The position numbers and the translations under genes were made by a program. Of a stretch of DNA of 64,000 nt, positions 11,697 through 22,728 are shown in pieces. Source of the DNA: Aristolochia californica (Eukaryota; Streptophyta; Magnoliopsida; Piperales; Aristolochiaceae); contig JARWKL010000016.1 of the NCBI GenBank assembly GCA_029961685.1, positions 13,212,157-13,276,156 on the forward strand, given 5' to 3'. Under the pieces are notes generated by a model that did not search any database, was not told the DNA's origin, and saw only the letters and a list, made by a program, of their open reading frames with translations. Numbering within the stretch: position 1 is the first letter of the stretch; each line of letters starts with the position of its first letter.

Positions 11697-13211
11697 TCAA
11701 TAACACATGAGTGTTGGCAACATGCAATGCAAATAGAACTACATGCACTAGAAGAAAATCACACTTGGGACATTGTTACTTGCCCCCTACTGTTTGGCCT
11801 CTTGGGAGTAAATGTGTTTTCTCTGTCAAGCTGTGTTCGGATGGATCTTTGGATCGGTAAAAAGCCCGCTTGGTAGCTTTGGGGAACAAACAGGAATATG
11901 GGATTGATTATGAGGATAGCTTTGCTCCAATTGCCACCATGACCACGGTTCGCATCATCTTAGCCATTGCAGCCTCACAATTCTGGCCACTGCATCAGAT
12001 GAATGTGAAGAATGCCTTTCTCCATGGTGATCTACAAGAGGATATCTACATGAAGCTTCCCTCTGGTATGTCTACTTCGTCTCCTAATGATGTTTGCAAG
12101 TTGCGTCGTCCTCTGTAAGGGCTTATGCAAGCTCCCCGAGCTTGGTTTGAGAAGTTTCACAGTATACTTATTCTCCACAAGTTTACACACAGTCAATATT
12201 ATTCCTCTCCTCTTCTATCACAAGTCGGTCGCGGGCATGGTTATTCTCTTGGTTTATGTACATGACATCATCATTACTGGCACTGATTCTGGCCTGATTA
12301 CTAAGCTTTAACAGGTGTTGCATGCAACTTTTCATATGATGGATCTGGGCCAACTCATGTACTTCTTAGGGCTGAAAGTACATCACAGACCCAACGGTAT
12401 TTTCTTAAATCAGCATAAGTATATTCAAGATATTATTACTCTAGCTGGTCTGGAGGACACTTTTTCGGTCGCTACTCCTATGAAGGTCAATGTTAAATAC
12501 AAGAAAGATGAAGGGGCTCTTCTTGATGATCCTACTATATATCGACGCCTGGTTGGGAGTCTCATATATTTGACCACTACTCGTCCTGACATATCCTATG
12601 CGGTTCATCAGGTCAGTCAGTTTATGTCTTCTCCTCGACACCTTCATCTTGTGACGGTTCGACGCATCATTCGCTATCTGCGAGGTTCTCCTACTCGTGG
12701 ATTATTCTTTCCTACAGGCTCTGCGCTTCATCTAGTTGCCTACAGTGATGCTGATTGGGCTGGGTGCCCCGATACCCGTCGCTCTATTACAGGTTGGTGT
12801 ATGTTTTTAGGGGATACATTAATTTCTTGAAAATGCAAGAAACAAGATTGGGTGTCCAAGTCCTCTACCGAGGCCGAGTATCGTGCCATGTTTACTGTAT
12901 GTTTCAAAGTTATATGGCTACACGGTCATCTTACTGAGCTCAAGTTTTTTCAAACTACCCCTACACGTCTCCATGCAGATAATACGAGTACTATTCAAAT
13001 TGTTGCCAACCCTATTTTCCATGAATGCACAAAGCACATTGAGGTTGATTGTCACTCTATTCGTGATACATTGGAACACCGGGTCATATCTCTTCCATAC
13101 ATCTCTTTGGATATTCAAGTGGTTAATGTCTTCACCAAAGCATTGTCTCAACCTTGGCATAATTTTCTGGTTGGCAAATTATTGTTGATTGACTTCATAG
13201 CATCAATTTGA
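11697..13211 (+). pseudogene. copia element 2: reverse transcriptase and RNase H
   Basis: RT pieces at 11870-12118 ([20 protein letters not shown], then [18 protein letters not shown]), 12130-12311 (LLVYVHDIIITGT: the catalytic YVDD has become YVHD) and 12315-12830 (HMMDLGQLMYFLGL, TTTRPDISYAVHQVSQFMSS), then RNase H (YSDADWAGCPDTRRS, KSSTEAEYRAM) and the C-terminus at 12852-13211. Single stops and shifts separate the pieces. Confidence 0.9.
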
Positions 13212-13218
13212 GGGGGGA

Positions 13219-13652
13219 TGTTACCATATGTTGGAATGTATATAAGATAGGATTTATGTTTATATTTTGTTTTATAATTTATGTCTTGTACATAGGCTCA
13301 TTAGTTGGGTTGGGATGCCTTGTATTTAGCCCATGGGATGTAATGTAACCTAACCCTAAGTTTAAATAGAAACGAAATGGAGGGGAACATCACTCCCATT
13401 TTTCCAGTTTCCACAGTGTCCCCTTCCTCACGGTGAAACCATAGCTTGAAGTTCTTCTCTCTGGCTGTTCCGTCAGCCTCTGGTGGTGGTGGTTCTGTCC
13501 ACTAAACGTGAGCTTTGAGCTCTTGGTCTAGGCTGTGCCGTCAGCCTCATTTCGTGGTGGTTCTGTCCACCAAATCTCAGAGCTGGAAGCTCTTGTCTTG
13601 GCTGTTCCGTCAGCCTCCATTGGTGGACGTTGGGTGCTTCTTTCAGGTAACA
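13219..13652 (+). repeat. 3' LTR of copia element 2
   Basis: 434 bp bounded by the inverted ends TGTTACC and GGTAACA and preceded by the polypurine tract TTTGAGGGGGGA (about 13207-13218). Inside are three tandem units of 68-69 bp starting GGCTGTTCCGTCAGCCTC at 13463, 13531 and 13600. The next five bases (CTCTT) would be the target duplication; the matching left copy is lost with the 5' end. Confidence 0.88.
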
Positions 13653-14130
13653 CTCTTGTAGAGATATTTAACAAGGATCTCCTAAAACAACATCAGCATG
13701 AGGCATTCGTCCGATCAAAGATAAATAATGGAATACATAAAAAAATCAGTGTTAGGTCGACGATGAAAAAAAAAACAGAAGATAATAAAACAACTTACCT
13801 ACCTCTTTCCGTCACTTCCGTCGATGAGGAAGAAGTTCAAAGGTAGAAATCGAAGAAAAAGAAATTGCAAAGGAAAAAATGGGAGATCGAGACTGAGATT
13901 GAGAGTAAAGAATCGAAGAGGGAAAATGAGGAATAAGAAGAAGAAATCTCTCCCCATTTCTGCTAAATCGCCGCCTGATGAGTGACGAAGGGAGATCTTT
14001 GTTCCCTGATTAACCCGAGAGAACGAGAGCAAAAGATGACCTCCCGCTTAGCGCTCCTGTTCAAACAGAGCTCCCATTTCCCGAATCCCCTATTTCCCTA
14101 AGTATCGCCTCCGACTCCCTCCCCAAATCC
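13653..14130. other. no gene recognised
   Basis: Contains purine-rich sequence with short open stretches on both strands but no recognisable protein, motif or splice pattern. Confidence 0.5.
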
Positions 14131-14320
14131 CAATCCGTTCGTTAAGTTAACGAGCCACTCGCGAACTTTCGAACCAAAGCATGGTTCAGTCGAGCTCGAC
14201 TCTTTAACATAAACGAACCTTATCTGGATCTCGAACTCAGTTCGAGATCTAGATAAATTGCATCAAACCGAGCCGAGCTTGAGCTGCTCGCGAATTGAGC
14301 CGAGTTTGATGCCACCCCTA
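14131..14320. mobile_element. hAT-like transposon end fragment
   Basis: Rich in GAGCTCGA/GAGCCGAG sequence and ending GATGCCACCCCTA at 14320, whose reverse complement TAGGGGTGGCATC resembles the ends of the insertion at 29255-31397. An inverted repeat (gatctcgaactcagttcgagatc) is at about 14228. The opposite end was not found. Confidence 0.5.
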
Positions 14321-15699
14321 CTCCTTCGACCTGTATTTCATGCTTCCTTCCAATTAAGGAAGAAAATGTCGGTTTGTTATTCCCTCTTTCCAGCTTGGCT
14401 ACAAAGATCTTGGATAAGACGGCAAGTTTATTATCAGATATATAGATATAAGGAGCACAAATTGGAATATCCATTTGAAGACACGAAAATTGCAAAATAC
14501 ATACATCTAACAAATCACAATCAGTGTTAAGTTCACTTATAAAGTAGGGTATGATTATAACAAATGCAATAGGAGGAAGAATTTCTAGGATGGGAGCATT
14601 TGTAGTTCTGGAAAAGTGACTAAAAAATGAAATTATAACGAATAGCAATTGCATGGGAAAAAATTATAAGAAAATAATTTGCTGGGTTGATATAGAATTA
14701 CAAAAGTATAATGTGTACTCAAAGTTTTCTTTTATAAAAAAAGTCAGCATAGACTAGAATTTTCAGCATGTAATCACCTGAGGAACCATAAACATTTGAC
14801 TTCTAGATGCAAGTTTTCTATCAATGAAAAACTAACGAAAATCGTACTCCATCAAAGCATGGAATTTCAAAATTCATGTGGAATAGAGGAAATGAATGAA
14901 GGGGGATCACCAGAAGATGATGTCAAAATAAGTTAGAAAATGTTCTGCATAGAGCTTCCATAGAAACTCACTCCAGTATTTCAGACAGAGAAAAAACAAG
15001 AAATTACATGCAAGATACAAGCTTGCACAGATGAAGAGTCGTAACCAAAATGCAGAAACCATAGAAAACAAAAAGGGGGGGTTAGTCCACAATGAAGTGG
15101 AATTCCCCTCGCATTACCTAGTTCATTAAATAATGTTGTTAGTGTAGAATGAATTACATTGAAGTTAAATTACATCACTTCATTCTCTCAGGCAAAAATC
15201 GGGGAATTTGGATTCAGCCTGATTTTCCGAATCATCCACTTGACTTGCGCGACGCGTATTGCTTTTGCACCCCCCCTCTGAAAGGAAAAAATTTTCGTCA
15301 TTTCCCTTTTTCCTCTCCCTCTCCCTTGGCCTTCGTCTCCTTACGATTTTTTTTGCCCCATCTTCTTCGTCTCGTCTTTTCTCTCTCTGCTTTCTCTCAT
15401 CATCTCTCACTTTCGCTCTCTGCTTTCTCCATTCGCCCCAACTTCATTCATCCATCGACATCAGCACTTTACAGGATTTTAGGGTTTTTACCAAGTCTAA
15501 TGCTTCAGAGAACAGATTGGGACAAGAACCTCACCGGCACAGAACAGCGGAGCGACATTTGTTGCCGTGAGGTCGATCTTCACGCCGTAACAGAATTTCG
15601 CGGTGGTTTTGAAGGTCTCAGAGCCGCCTGGGAAATCTGAAATCGAAGGTCTCTTTCACGGCAAGGCTCTTCGACGACCACGACAATTGTTATTTTTCA
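14321..15699. other. no gene recognised
   Basis: Open stretches exist (for example 15149-15640 plus) but they are compositionally biased (Ser/Phe/Leu-rich from CT-rich DNA) and match nothing I know. 15260-15660 could be a 5' untranslated region or first exon of a lost gene; I cannot support this. Confidence 0.45.
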
Positions 15700-16420
15700 C
15701 TTTTTTCACTTTTTTAAAATTTATTCTAATCACACGTAATTAGTATATTAATTTATAATAACATTTAATCATTAATTAGTTTTATTATCCAATTACTATA
15801 ATTAATTAAACCACTGGATTTACATTTTGTGTTAATATATTATTAATTAATAATACGTAAAAATATATATTATGTTATTGATAAATTAATATATTTATTT
15901 ATTTATTAGGTAGTTTGTATTAAAATAGTGAGTTTTAATGTTAAAATATATCTTATGTCATTAAAAAATAATTTATTTATTTATGTATTATATTCGCTTA
16001 TGTTATTATTAACTTTTTTTCATTTTAAATAATTTATTCTAGTTACACGTAATTAGTATATTAATTTATAATTAACTGTAATTGTTAATTATTTTAATTA
16101 TTCAATTGCTATAATTAATTAAATCACTGGTTTTACATTTTGTGTCAATATATTATTAATTAATAATACGTAAAAAATATATATTATGTTATTAATAAAT
16201 TAATATATTTATTTATTTATTATGTATTTTTTTATCTTGTATTAAAATAGTGAGTTTTAATGTTAAAATATATCTTAGTTTATTACAAAATAATTTATTT
16301 ATTTATTTATTATATTCGCTTATGTTATTTTTTACTTTTTTATTAATTTTTAATAAAAATTTCTAATCACACGTAATTATTATTTTAATTTATAATAAAC
16401 TATAATCATTAAGTAATATA
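15700..16420. repeat. AT-rich tandem repeat, unit about 310-325 bp
   Basis: Two nearly full units (about 15723-16030 and 16031-16356) and a third partial one share the landmarks cacacgtaattag, aattaattaaaccactgg, attaattaataatacgtaaa and atatttatttatttatta in the same order. The stretch is extremely AT-rich. It could be a satellite-like expansion or matrix-attachment type DNA. Confidence 0.82.
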
Positions 16421-17052
16421 ATATAGTTTTTTATTAATTAGGATATTAATATATTTTAATACAACACGTTAAATCACTTATAAATGTAGTAACCATGTTT
16501 ATTTTGGTCAATTATCTGTTTAAATATATGTTCTATTTAAGTATATTATAAAAGGTTATTCATTTTTATATTTTTATCATACTTTTCATTTGGGGGTACT
16601 AAAACTACAATTTATTTTCTAGTACACTTGAACTCGTCTACACTAACACCTAATGATGAGTTGAAATTGAATCAATTCATTTAAGTTCAATTGAATTTTT
16701 CACTTCAATTCAAGTTCATTGCAGACTAACTCTCCCAAAAGAAATAAGTGACTATCCCAATAAAACACTGGCTATAAAGACAGAAAAACTCAAAGTGCCT
16801 ACAACCCAAAAGAATGGCCGAAATCCCAGTACAAGAACCCAGAAAATATCCAAAAAGGGGCGAAGCAGAATAAATTGAGAACCACTGGTGTTTGTCTGTT
16901 CATAGCGTAAACAGTAATATACACTGCACAGATACATATCTATATAGGATAAAACTAAAAAACGCAGGAAGAGGCAAAAAAAAAAAAAAACAAAAGCTAT
17001 AAAAACTCATCGAAAAATTATTAAAAACAAAAGAAATATATAATAAACTTAC
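16421..17052. other. no gene recognised
   Basis: AT-rich sequence with poly-A (about 16978-16991). Short open stretches only. Confidence 0.45.
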
Positions 17053-17290
17053 CTGTCTTCAGTGTCTCATCTGAGAACTTCAGTGGAACAAAAGCATCAA
17101 GCGCTAAACCAAAAAACCCACCTAAACACAGTTCCTCCGCCACATTTTCCAACCCACTTAGAACCCAGAAGACCTCAGCCACCCTTGGAAGAAAAACCCA
17201 AAAATCTTCAGAAATTGAAAAGACTAGAACAGAAAAGGCTCCATTTTCCCATTTTCTTCCCACCCTTTCTCTCTCCTCCAGTGCTTCCAT
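17053..17290 (-). CDS. candidate first exon of an unrecognised gene
   Basis: The minus strand has an ATG at 17290 opening 79 codons (MEALEERERVGRKWENG...) that run to a consensus splice donor, AAGACAG then GTAAGT, at 17053. I do not recognise the protein, and no matching downstream exon was identified between 13653 and 17050. It may equally be an untranslated first exon. It shares strand with the HAD exons but is downstream of them and not in a readable frame relation. Confidence 0.3.
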
Positions 17291-18284
17291 CTTCTTTGTC
17301 CACTATTTTCCTTTTAGTTCAGCAGAATTTCGTATTCCTGATTTGAATTTGTTCAATCATATTTCGGGAATCTCACCTGTAGAAAACAAAAAGCTCCTTT
17401 TAGTAAACAAAAATCATATTTCGTATTCCTTTGAAATGTTAGATGCAACCAAGATTAGCTAGATTGGATCTCACTCCAACCTCCTTTCCTTTTTAATATG
17501 TCCACTTAAGTGTGTAAATAGTAACTGAACGGATAAATGAATAGTAAAATATTTTACTTTAACTCTCCCTTTTTATACATGTTTCATGTATTTGTCACAT
17601 GTATTTTACTTAACTTTCCCTTTTTCTTGCTCCATTATTTCCCCTTATTATTTTATGGTATTGATAGCTGTTTCCTAGTTTATAAAAAGAGAAAACTGGC
17701 AACGAAAAAGATGTTAACAAGTTTTACGGAAATAATATTGTTTCTTGGGGAAACATTAAGGAAACATACCCCACATAAGAATGCTATCCATTCAACAACA
17801 AAAGATAAGGTTTGTGAGAAAGGAGATGCCAAGATGAACGTGTTTCTTAAGACCTAGCAGCAAAAGAAGTTCCTTTTTCTACAAACATCAATAGGAGTAG
17901 TCCAAAGCCCTAACTATGAACAAGTTGAGACTACACATAAAGAAAGATCATCTACGGTTTGGAATCCAAAAAGCCTTCGTTTCATTTATATGTGGTAGTA
18001 TAGACTAAAACTCAAATTTGTAGTGGAGTTTTTGGATATGAACAAGAATCATCTTTTTGGAATATCGGGACAGCATACATCGCAAGAATACAATTTGAAA
18101 GGACTAGAACAGTAATTTCAGTGAATTTTAAATGTGTGTACTCTGGAGTTGTTTATTATTCAGTTCTTTTCTACATTTCCAGTCCAAATAAAAAAATTAT
18201 AACGGAGCAAACAATAGTTGAAATATGCCCAGTGAAGAAAAGTAGGATATACTTAATAGAATTTGAGAAAGAAAAAATACTTAC
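17291..18284. other. no gene recognised
   Basis: Expected to hold the last exon or exons of the HAD phosphatase, but no such coding sequence could be recognised. An open stretch at 17537-17857 (plus) looks like chance. Confidence 0.45.
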
Positions 18285-20689
18285 GCAGGGTGAGCACCAA
18301 TTAAAGCCACTGCCATCATAGTGCAAGTATGAGCAGCTGCAATGCCTCTTGGGTCATCCTCAAATACAACACACTTGGATGGCTTCCTATTCAACTGCAC
18401 GGTACATAATTTTTGTAAGCATACAGCTTAGCCAAAGGTAAAAGTCAAGAACAATTGGCATTTCTGTGATTTCAGTGCTCAGGTGAACCAGCGTGTTATA
18501 ACTTGGAACCAGGACCCAAGTCGGGTTCCAAAATCCTGAGTCAAACCGCCCAAGTCGAATCAAGACTTGGGCAGCCTCGCGGTGGTCCAAATCTAACTCA
18601 ACGGCTTACCTCAGGGAGTCGTATCACCATGATGTTTACTATTTGGTAGCAGCAAATATAAAAAAGGAAGCAATACAATGAGCATAAAATCATTATTGTA
18701 CACCTGATATACATGTCCATTGAACTAAGTGTTAAAATTGAGTCCTGTTCCACCCCAAAATGACTAGCCACTTAGGAGACATATCATTCAACCTTATAAA
18801 CCAACAATTTTTCTTAATATTTATTTGTATAAAACTATTCCCACTAACACTCCCCTTCATACCGAAGCTTACACATAAGAATAACAACATATACAACATA
18901 CAAACTCCCCGGTGCACAAACTAGGCTTATGTTATGTCCTGGGTTAAATATATATGTTTTTCGCTCCTAATAGGCCGGTCTTAGCATTGGCTAGGTGTTT
19001 AACATTTGGTATCAGAGCAGGCGCTACGTCGCTCGAAGAGTCTTGAGCGGCGCTTAAAGAGTCCTACGCGAAGGGGGTCCTAGCATAAACTAGAGTGGGC
19101 CGTCGCGAGAATGGGCTGCTGCTAGTGTGGGCCGCTGTGATCGTCGGCTCGTGAAGGTGGGTGTATTGTTATGGTCCTGGGGTTAAGTACCTATGTCTTC
19201 CGCTCCTAATAGGCCGGTCTTTTGGGTAGTATTGGCTAGGTGTATAACATTTGGTATCAGAGCAAGCGCTACGTCGTGAGTTCGAATCCCCGCGGCGTGA
19301 GTCCTGAGCGGAGGGGACGACCTAGTGAAGGGGGCGACCTAGCAGAAACTAGAGTGGGTCATCGCTAGAGTATGGCCGCCGTGGTCGTCGGCTCATGAAG
19401 GTGGGTGTGATGTTATGATCCTGGGGTTAAGTACCTATGCCTTCCGCTCCTAACAGGCCGGTCTTTTGGGTAGCATTGGCTAGGTGCTTAATAGCTTAAG
19501 TCAAACTTTTACTCTAATACCAAGTTAAAATTTGAGTCTAGTTCCATCCCAAAATAACTAGTCACTTAGGAGGCTCAACTCAACCAATACTACCCAAAAG
19601 ATCGGCCTGGTAGGTAGCGAAAAGCTAAATATTTAACCCCAGGATCATAACAATACTCCCACCATTATGAGCCGACGGCCCACTCTAGCGACCTGGACCA
19701 CCTTTTTGCGCTACATAGGTCTCTAGGTCGCCCCTTCCAGGATTCGAACTCACAACTGCGGTGTAACTCTGATACCAAATGTTATGTATATAGCCAATAC
19801 TACCCAAAAGACCGACCTAATAGGTAGCAAAAAGCCAAGTACTTAACCCCAGGATCATAACATAATTTTTTCTTGATATTTATCTATGTGCGACTATTCT
19901 CACTAATAGTACCAGCATGTATAAAATTAGCCACCAAAAAATCATTGCTCGATGGCTAAATTGATTAAGGAGTATAGGAAAGAGAGCCAAACGTAAAACC
20001 TCCATTAGTACAGATGCTTTCAAACGATTCAATGGATACAACATTATCATTTCTCCACTCTCAGAAAGGTTTATTGCCACAAACTAGTGGCCTACTCCTT
20101 CAAGGAGAAGCTAGTAAACATTAGAGCTCCTGAAAAAAATGTATGCAATATTACCTAGCAAGAACTCAAGGAAAAGAGAGAAGACTTTCTTCAACAAATG
20201 TATCAACAAAGCACTCATAATCATCATTGTCCTCATCACATCTTCAAAACCCATGCTAACTATATCTATTATATTGTATGCAATGATGAGTTACACCAGT
20301 AAACTATCAATCTCAGAAGAGGAAAATAGAAGCAAAAGTCTCCATTGATACCTTGATGGCTGTTGAAAGGAATCTATGAGCAATTGACTCCATTCCATCC
20401 TCCTTCGTCACCATTGCCTGAGATTGAGTACATATGTCAAAAATTTATACCATGTGAAATGGCCTGTAATATCACAAGCCTCATGACAAATGCAGTAAAC
20501 AACTAGCATTTGGTCACAAATTTTGATGAGCTACAGTCAGTGCATGCCTCTACCTGGAAGTACTTTTGAAGCCCCATCCGCTGCAAAGCAGCAGTCAGAT
20601 TTATCCGATCAAGGCATGATGCAATTGCACAAGGGATACAAGCAGTATAGACAGCGTCCAACCATTCTTTTGAACCTTCTATAGGCTCC
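18285..20689 (-). CDS. HAD-superfamily phosphatase, internal exons (partial gene)
   Basis: Three minus-strand exons with perfect phase and GT-AG borders: 20554-20689 (REPIEGSKEWLDAV, then CLDRINLTAALQRMGLQKYF), 20352-20417 (MVTKEDGMESIAHRFLSTAI) and 18285-18394 (LNRKPSKCVVFEDDPRGIAA, then MMAVALIGAHP). The last exon contains HAD motifs III and IV (Lys, then FEDDP). The sequence resembles the plastid-type HAD phosphatases of plants, some of which act on the riboflavin intermediate; that assignment is inference. The N-terminal DxDx nucleophile exon and the C-terminal exon were not found. The 1957-bp intron between the second and third exons is filled by TRIM elements, and a stack of retrotransposons lies upstream. 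Possibly a decayed copy. Confidence 0.8.
18730..18850. repeat. dispersed repeat, also present around 19500-19915
   Basis: The sequence ccaaaatgactagccacttaggag and, further on, aatttttcttaatatttat...ctattcccactaa recurs at 19520-19570 and 19863-19912, where the two halves are separated by a minus-strand TRIM. It is an older repeat that served as target for the TRIM. Confidence 0.65.
18930..19493 (+). mobile_element. TRIM family II, tandem array with target duplication GCTTA
   Basis: Three LTRs of 75-83 bp (TGTTATG.TCCTGGGGTTAA ... GTATTGGCTAGGTGTWTAACA) at 18930-19004, 19167-19249 and 19411-19493, separated by two short internal regions. Each of the first two LTRs is followed after two bases by TGGTATCAGAGC (19007-19018 and 19252-19263). 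GCTTA occurs immediately before (18925-18929) and after (19494-19498). The second internal region contains GAGTTCGAATCC, a good Pol III B-box match. The array lies in the HAD gene intron. Confidence 0.88.
19571..19862 (-). mobile_element. TRIM family II, single copy, opposite orientation
   Basis: The minus-strand 5' LTR is 19780-19862 (83 bp), with a primer site at 19766-19777 (one mismatch). The degraded 3' LTR is at about 19571-19652. The internal region again contains GAGTTCGAATCC right after the primer site. It splits an older repeat. The target duplication is not clear. Confidence 0.8.
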
Positions 20690-21207
20690 CTGAACTAACC
20701 AAATATTAAAAAAAGTGCATCTCAGACTTCTCTATGGCTAGACTAAGAACAACTTCCCATCTCTTTTATTTAAAAACCTTCCTCATCTGGTTTGCAGATG
20801 CTTTGTATATTGCTAATTGTAGGATACCATACCATTCATAAGCATGATTCTATCAAGATTTGAAATTATTTAATATCATCACCAACCTCAAAACCAAAGT
20901 TTTCATCAACAACCGAATTTAGAAAAATAACAACTATCACTATCACTATTAACATGAAGTCTCTTAATTACTCAAATAATATTTACACAACTACCAGTAG
21001 GGTAGCCTATATCCAAGTAGAACATGCCAATGGCATGCCACCAAGTTACGGTAGATGCATAATCTTTTTGGTATAATATCTCATTTAATGATCTTCAGGT
21101 GTTTGACACTACAAGTAAGGGAGTAACTTTGAAGAAACTGGGATATATGAAGTATTTAGATTAAGAGAGGATAGTATAGTATTTTATTGTAATTAGAGCT
21201 ATGGAGG
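20690..21207. other. probable HAD gene intron, no exon recognised
   Basis: AT-rich sequence upstream of the first recognised HAD exon. No further coding exon was seen. Confidence 0.45.
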
Positions 21208-21341
21208 TCATAAATTTGGAGATGAGAAAGAGAAGAGATACCATAAGACTTGGACAAAGGAAGAGAAAAAATCATGTCTCTCCCCCCTCACCCAAAACTT
21301 CACTATTAATAATACAACAACCTTCCAAAAATACAACTCAG

Positions 21342-21501
21342 TGTTATCGTATATAAGGGCATTATTGTAAATTTGTATCTTATAAGGGCATTATTTTAAT
21401 TTCTGTCTTAAATTTCTATATCTATGTATTGAATAGAAAATCAGGTATCGAAATAGAAATCGATCTCTTAGTTTACCTTCTTTCGTTGAAATCGATTAAC
21501 A
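21342..21501 (+). repeat. 5' LTR of copia element 3
   Basis: 160 bp, TGTTATCGTATATAAGG...GATTAACA. TATATAAGG near the start could serve as TATA box. This is very short for a copia LTR. Confidence 0.96.
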
Positions 21502-21513
21502 TGGTATCAGAGC
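21502..21513 (+). other. primer binding site of copia element 3
   Basis: TGGTATCAGAGC, directly adjacent to the LTR end, complementary to initiator Met-tRNA. Confidence 0.97.
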
Positions 21514-21957
21514 TACGGGAGATCGTCGATGCCAGGAGTATTTTCAGTGCTCTCAGAGGTGAGTTATCTTCCTCCCGATTTCTGTTTCGTCAGATCTAGG
21601 TTCTCGGTTCTTGATTTGGTTTCGGTGGACTCTCATGGAGTCATTTGCTTCGCGAGTAGACCTCATTGGGGAGATTCAATAGCAGGAGAAGGAGTTTTGC
21701 GTCATCGGGGAGATTCAGTAATAGGGGAAGGGGTTGTAGTTGCCGTTTGTAGGTGACGACAGCTTCAGGCCTCACGACGGCGGGGTCAGCTGTTTCTTAC
21801 ACTAACTTCATCTGCAGTCTTTCTCAGAACAACGATTCATCGTCTTTTGCTTCCGATTTTCGGACAGTGAAGTGATCTTAGTGAGTAGTAAGGGGGGAAG
21901 CCTCTCATAAAGGAAGAAAGAAGGGGAGATTCAGTCCCAAGTCCTCTGGCTTTTTTC
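21514..21957 (+). other. leader of copia element 3
   Basis: Untranslated region between primer site and Gag ATG. A 14-bp phrase (GGGGAGATTCAGTA type) is repeated at about 21667 and 21707. No gene is supported. Confidence 0.6.
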
Positions 21958-22728
21958 ATGTCCTCTGATAGGTTAGACGCGTTCCCTATCAGTTTCACGG
22001 GTAAAAATTACAGTGCCTGGGAATTTCAGTTTCGTTTATTTGTTATGGGAATGGAGTTATGGGGTCATATAGATGAGACTGATCCCGCACCTCGAGAGGT
22101 TGAGGCTTTGTCCAAGTGGACAGTCAAGGATGCTAGGGTCATGACCTGGATCCTTGGCTTGGTTGAGCCTCACTTTGTTCTAAATCTACAGCCTTATAGA
22201 AATGCGGTTAACATGTGGAGTTACCTCGCCCAGGTTTACCATCAAGACAATACGGCTCGGTGTTTTCAATTGTAGTATGAGATGGCTAATTTCACACAAG
22301 GAAGTCTATCCATCGAAGAATATTTTTCTGGTTTTCAAAACCTTTGGGTGGACTATGCTGATATTGTTCATTCTACTGTTCCCGTTACTACTCTCTCTAC
22401 TATTCAAGTAGTGCATCAAACTAGCAAGAGAGATCAATTCTTGATGAAGCTCCGTTCTGATTTTGAAATTGCACGGTCTATTCTGATGAATCATCATCCT
22501 ATACCATCTCTAGTTGCTTGTTTCAGTGAACTTCTCTATGAGGAGCGACGTCTAGCAACTCAGGCTGGCATCGAGCTAGTGTTAGTGCCCCTGTCATTGT
22601 GGCTTATGCAACCCAGGGGAGGAATAAGGGATGAGACATGCATGTTGTTCAATGTTGTAGTTGTAAAGCTTTTGGTCATGTTGCTCGGGATTGCCCTAGA
22701 AAGTTCTGTAGCTGCTGCAAGAAACTAG
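21958..22728 (+). pseudogene. copia element 3: Gag
   Basis: The ATG at 21958 starts MSSDRLDAFPISFTGKNYSA, then WEFQFRLFVMGMELWGHID, a retrotran_gag type N-terminus. A single TAG at 22273-22275 (Gln or Lys position) stops it, and the same frame continues (SLSIEEYFSGFQNLWVDYAD, KRDQFLMKLRSDFE, ARSILMNHHPIPSL) to 22728, where it leaves the frame that encodes the knuckle. Gag forms the virus-like particle. Confidence 0.9.

Larger units (their letters stand above)
9788..13652 (+). mobile_element. Ty1/copia element 2, 5' truncated
   Basis: Plus-strand copia lacking its 5' LTR and most of Gag. It begins abruptly at the TRIM boundary and runs through zinc knuckle, protease, integrase, RT and RNase H to a polypurine tract and 3' LTR. 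Its protein pieces are close relatives of copia element 3 (21342-26177), yet the LTRs differ beyond the first dozen bases. Confidence 0.9.

Noticed and set aside
15149..15640. 163-codon open frame as a gene
   Set aside because: Ser/Phe/Leu bias from CT-rich DNA, no recognisable motif and no splice context.
19007..19300. tRNA gene (primer-like TGGTATCAGAGC plus GTTCGAATCC)
   Set aside because: No cloverleaf or acceptor stem forms; the first motif is a primer binding site between two short LTRs, and the arrangement repeats with the TRIM.
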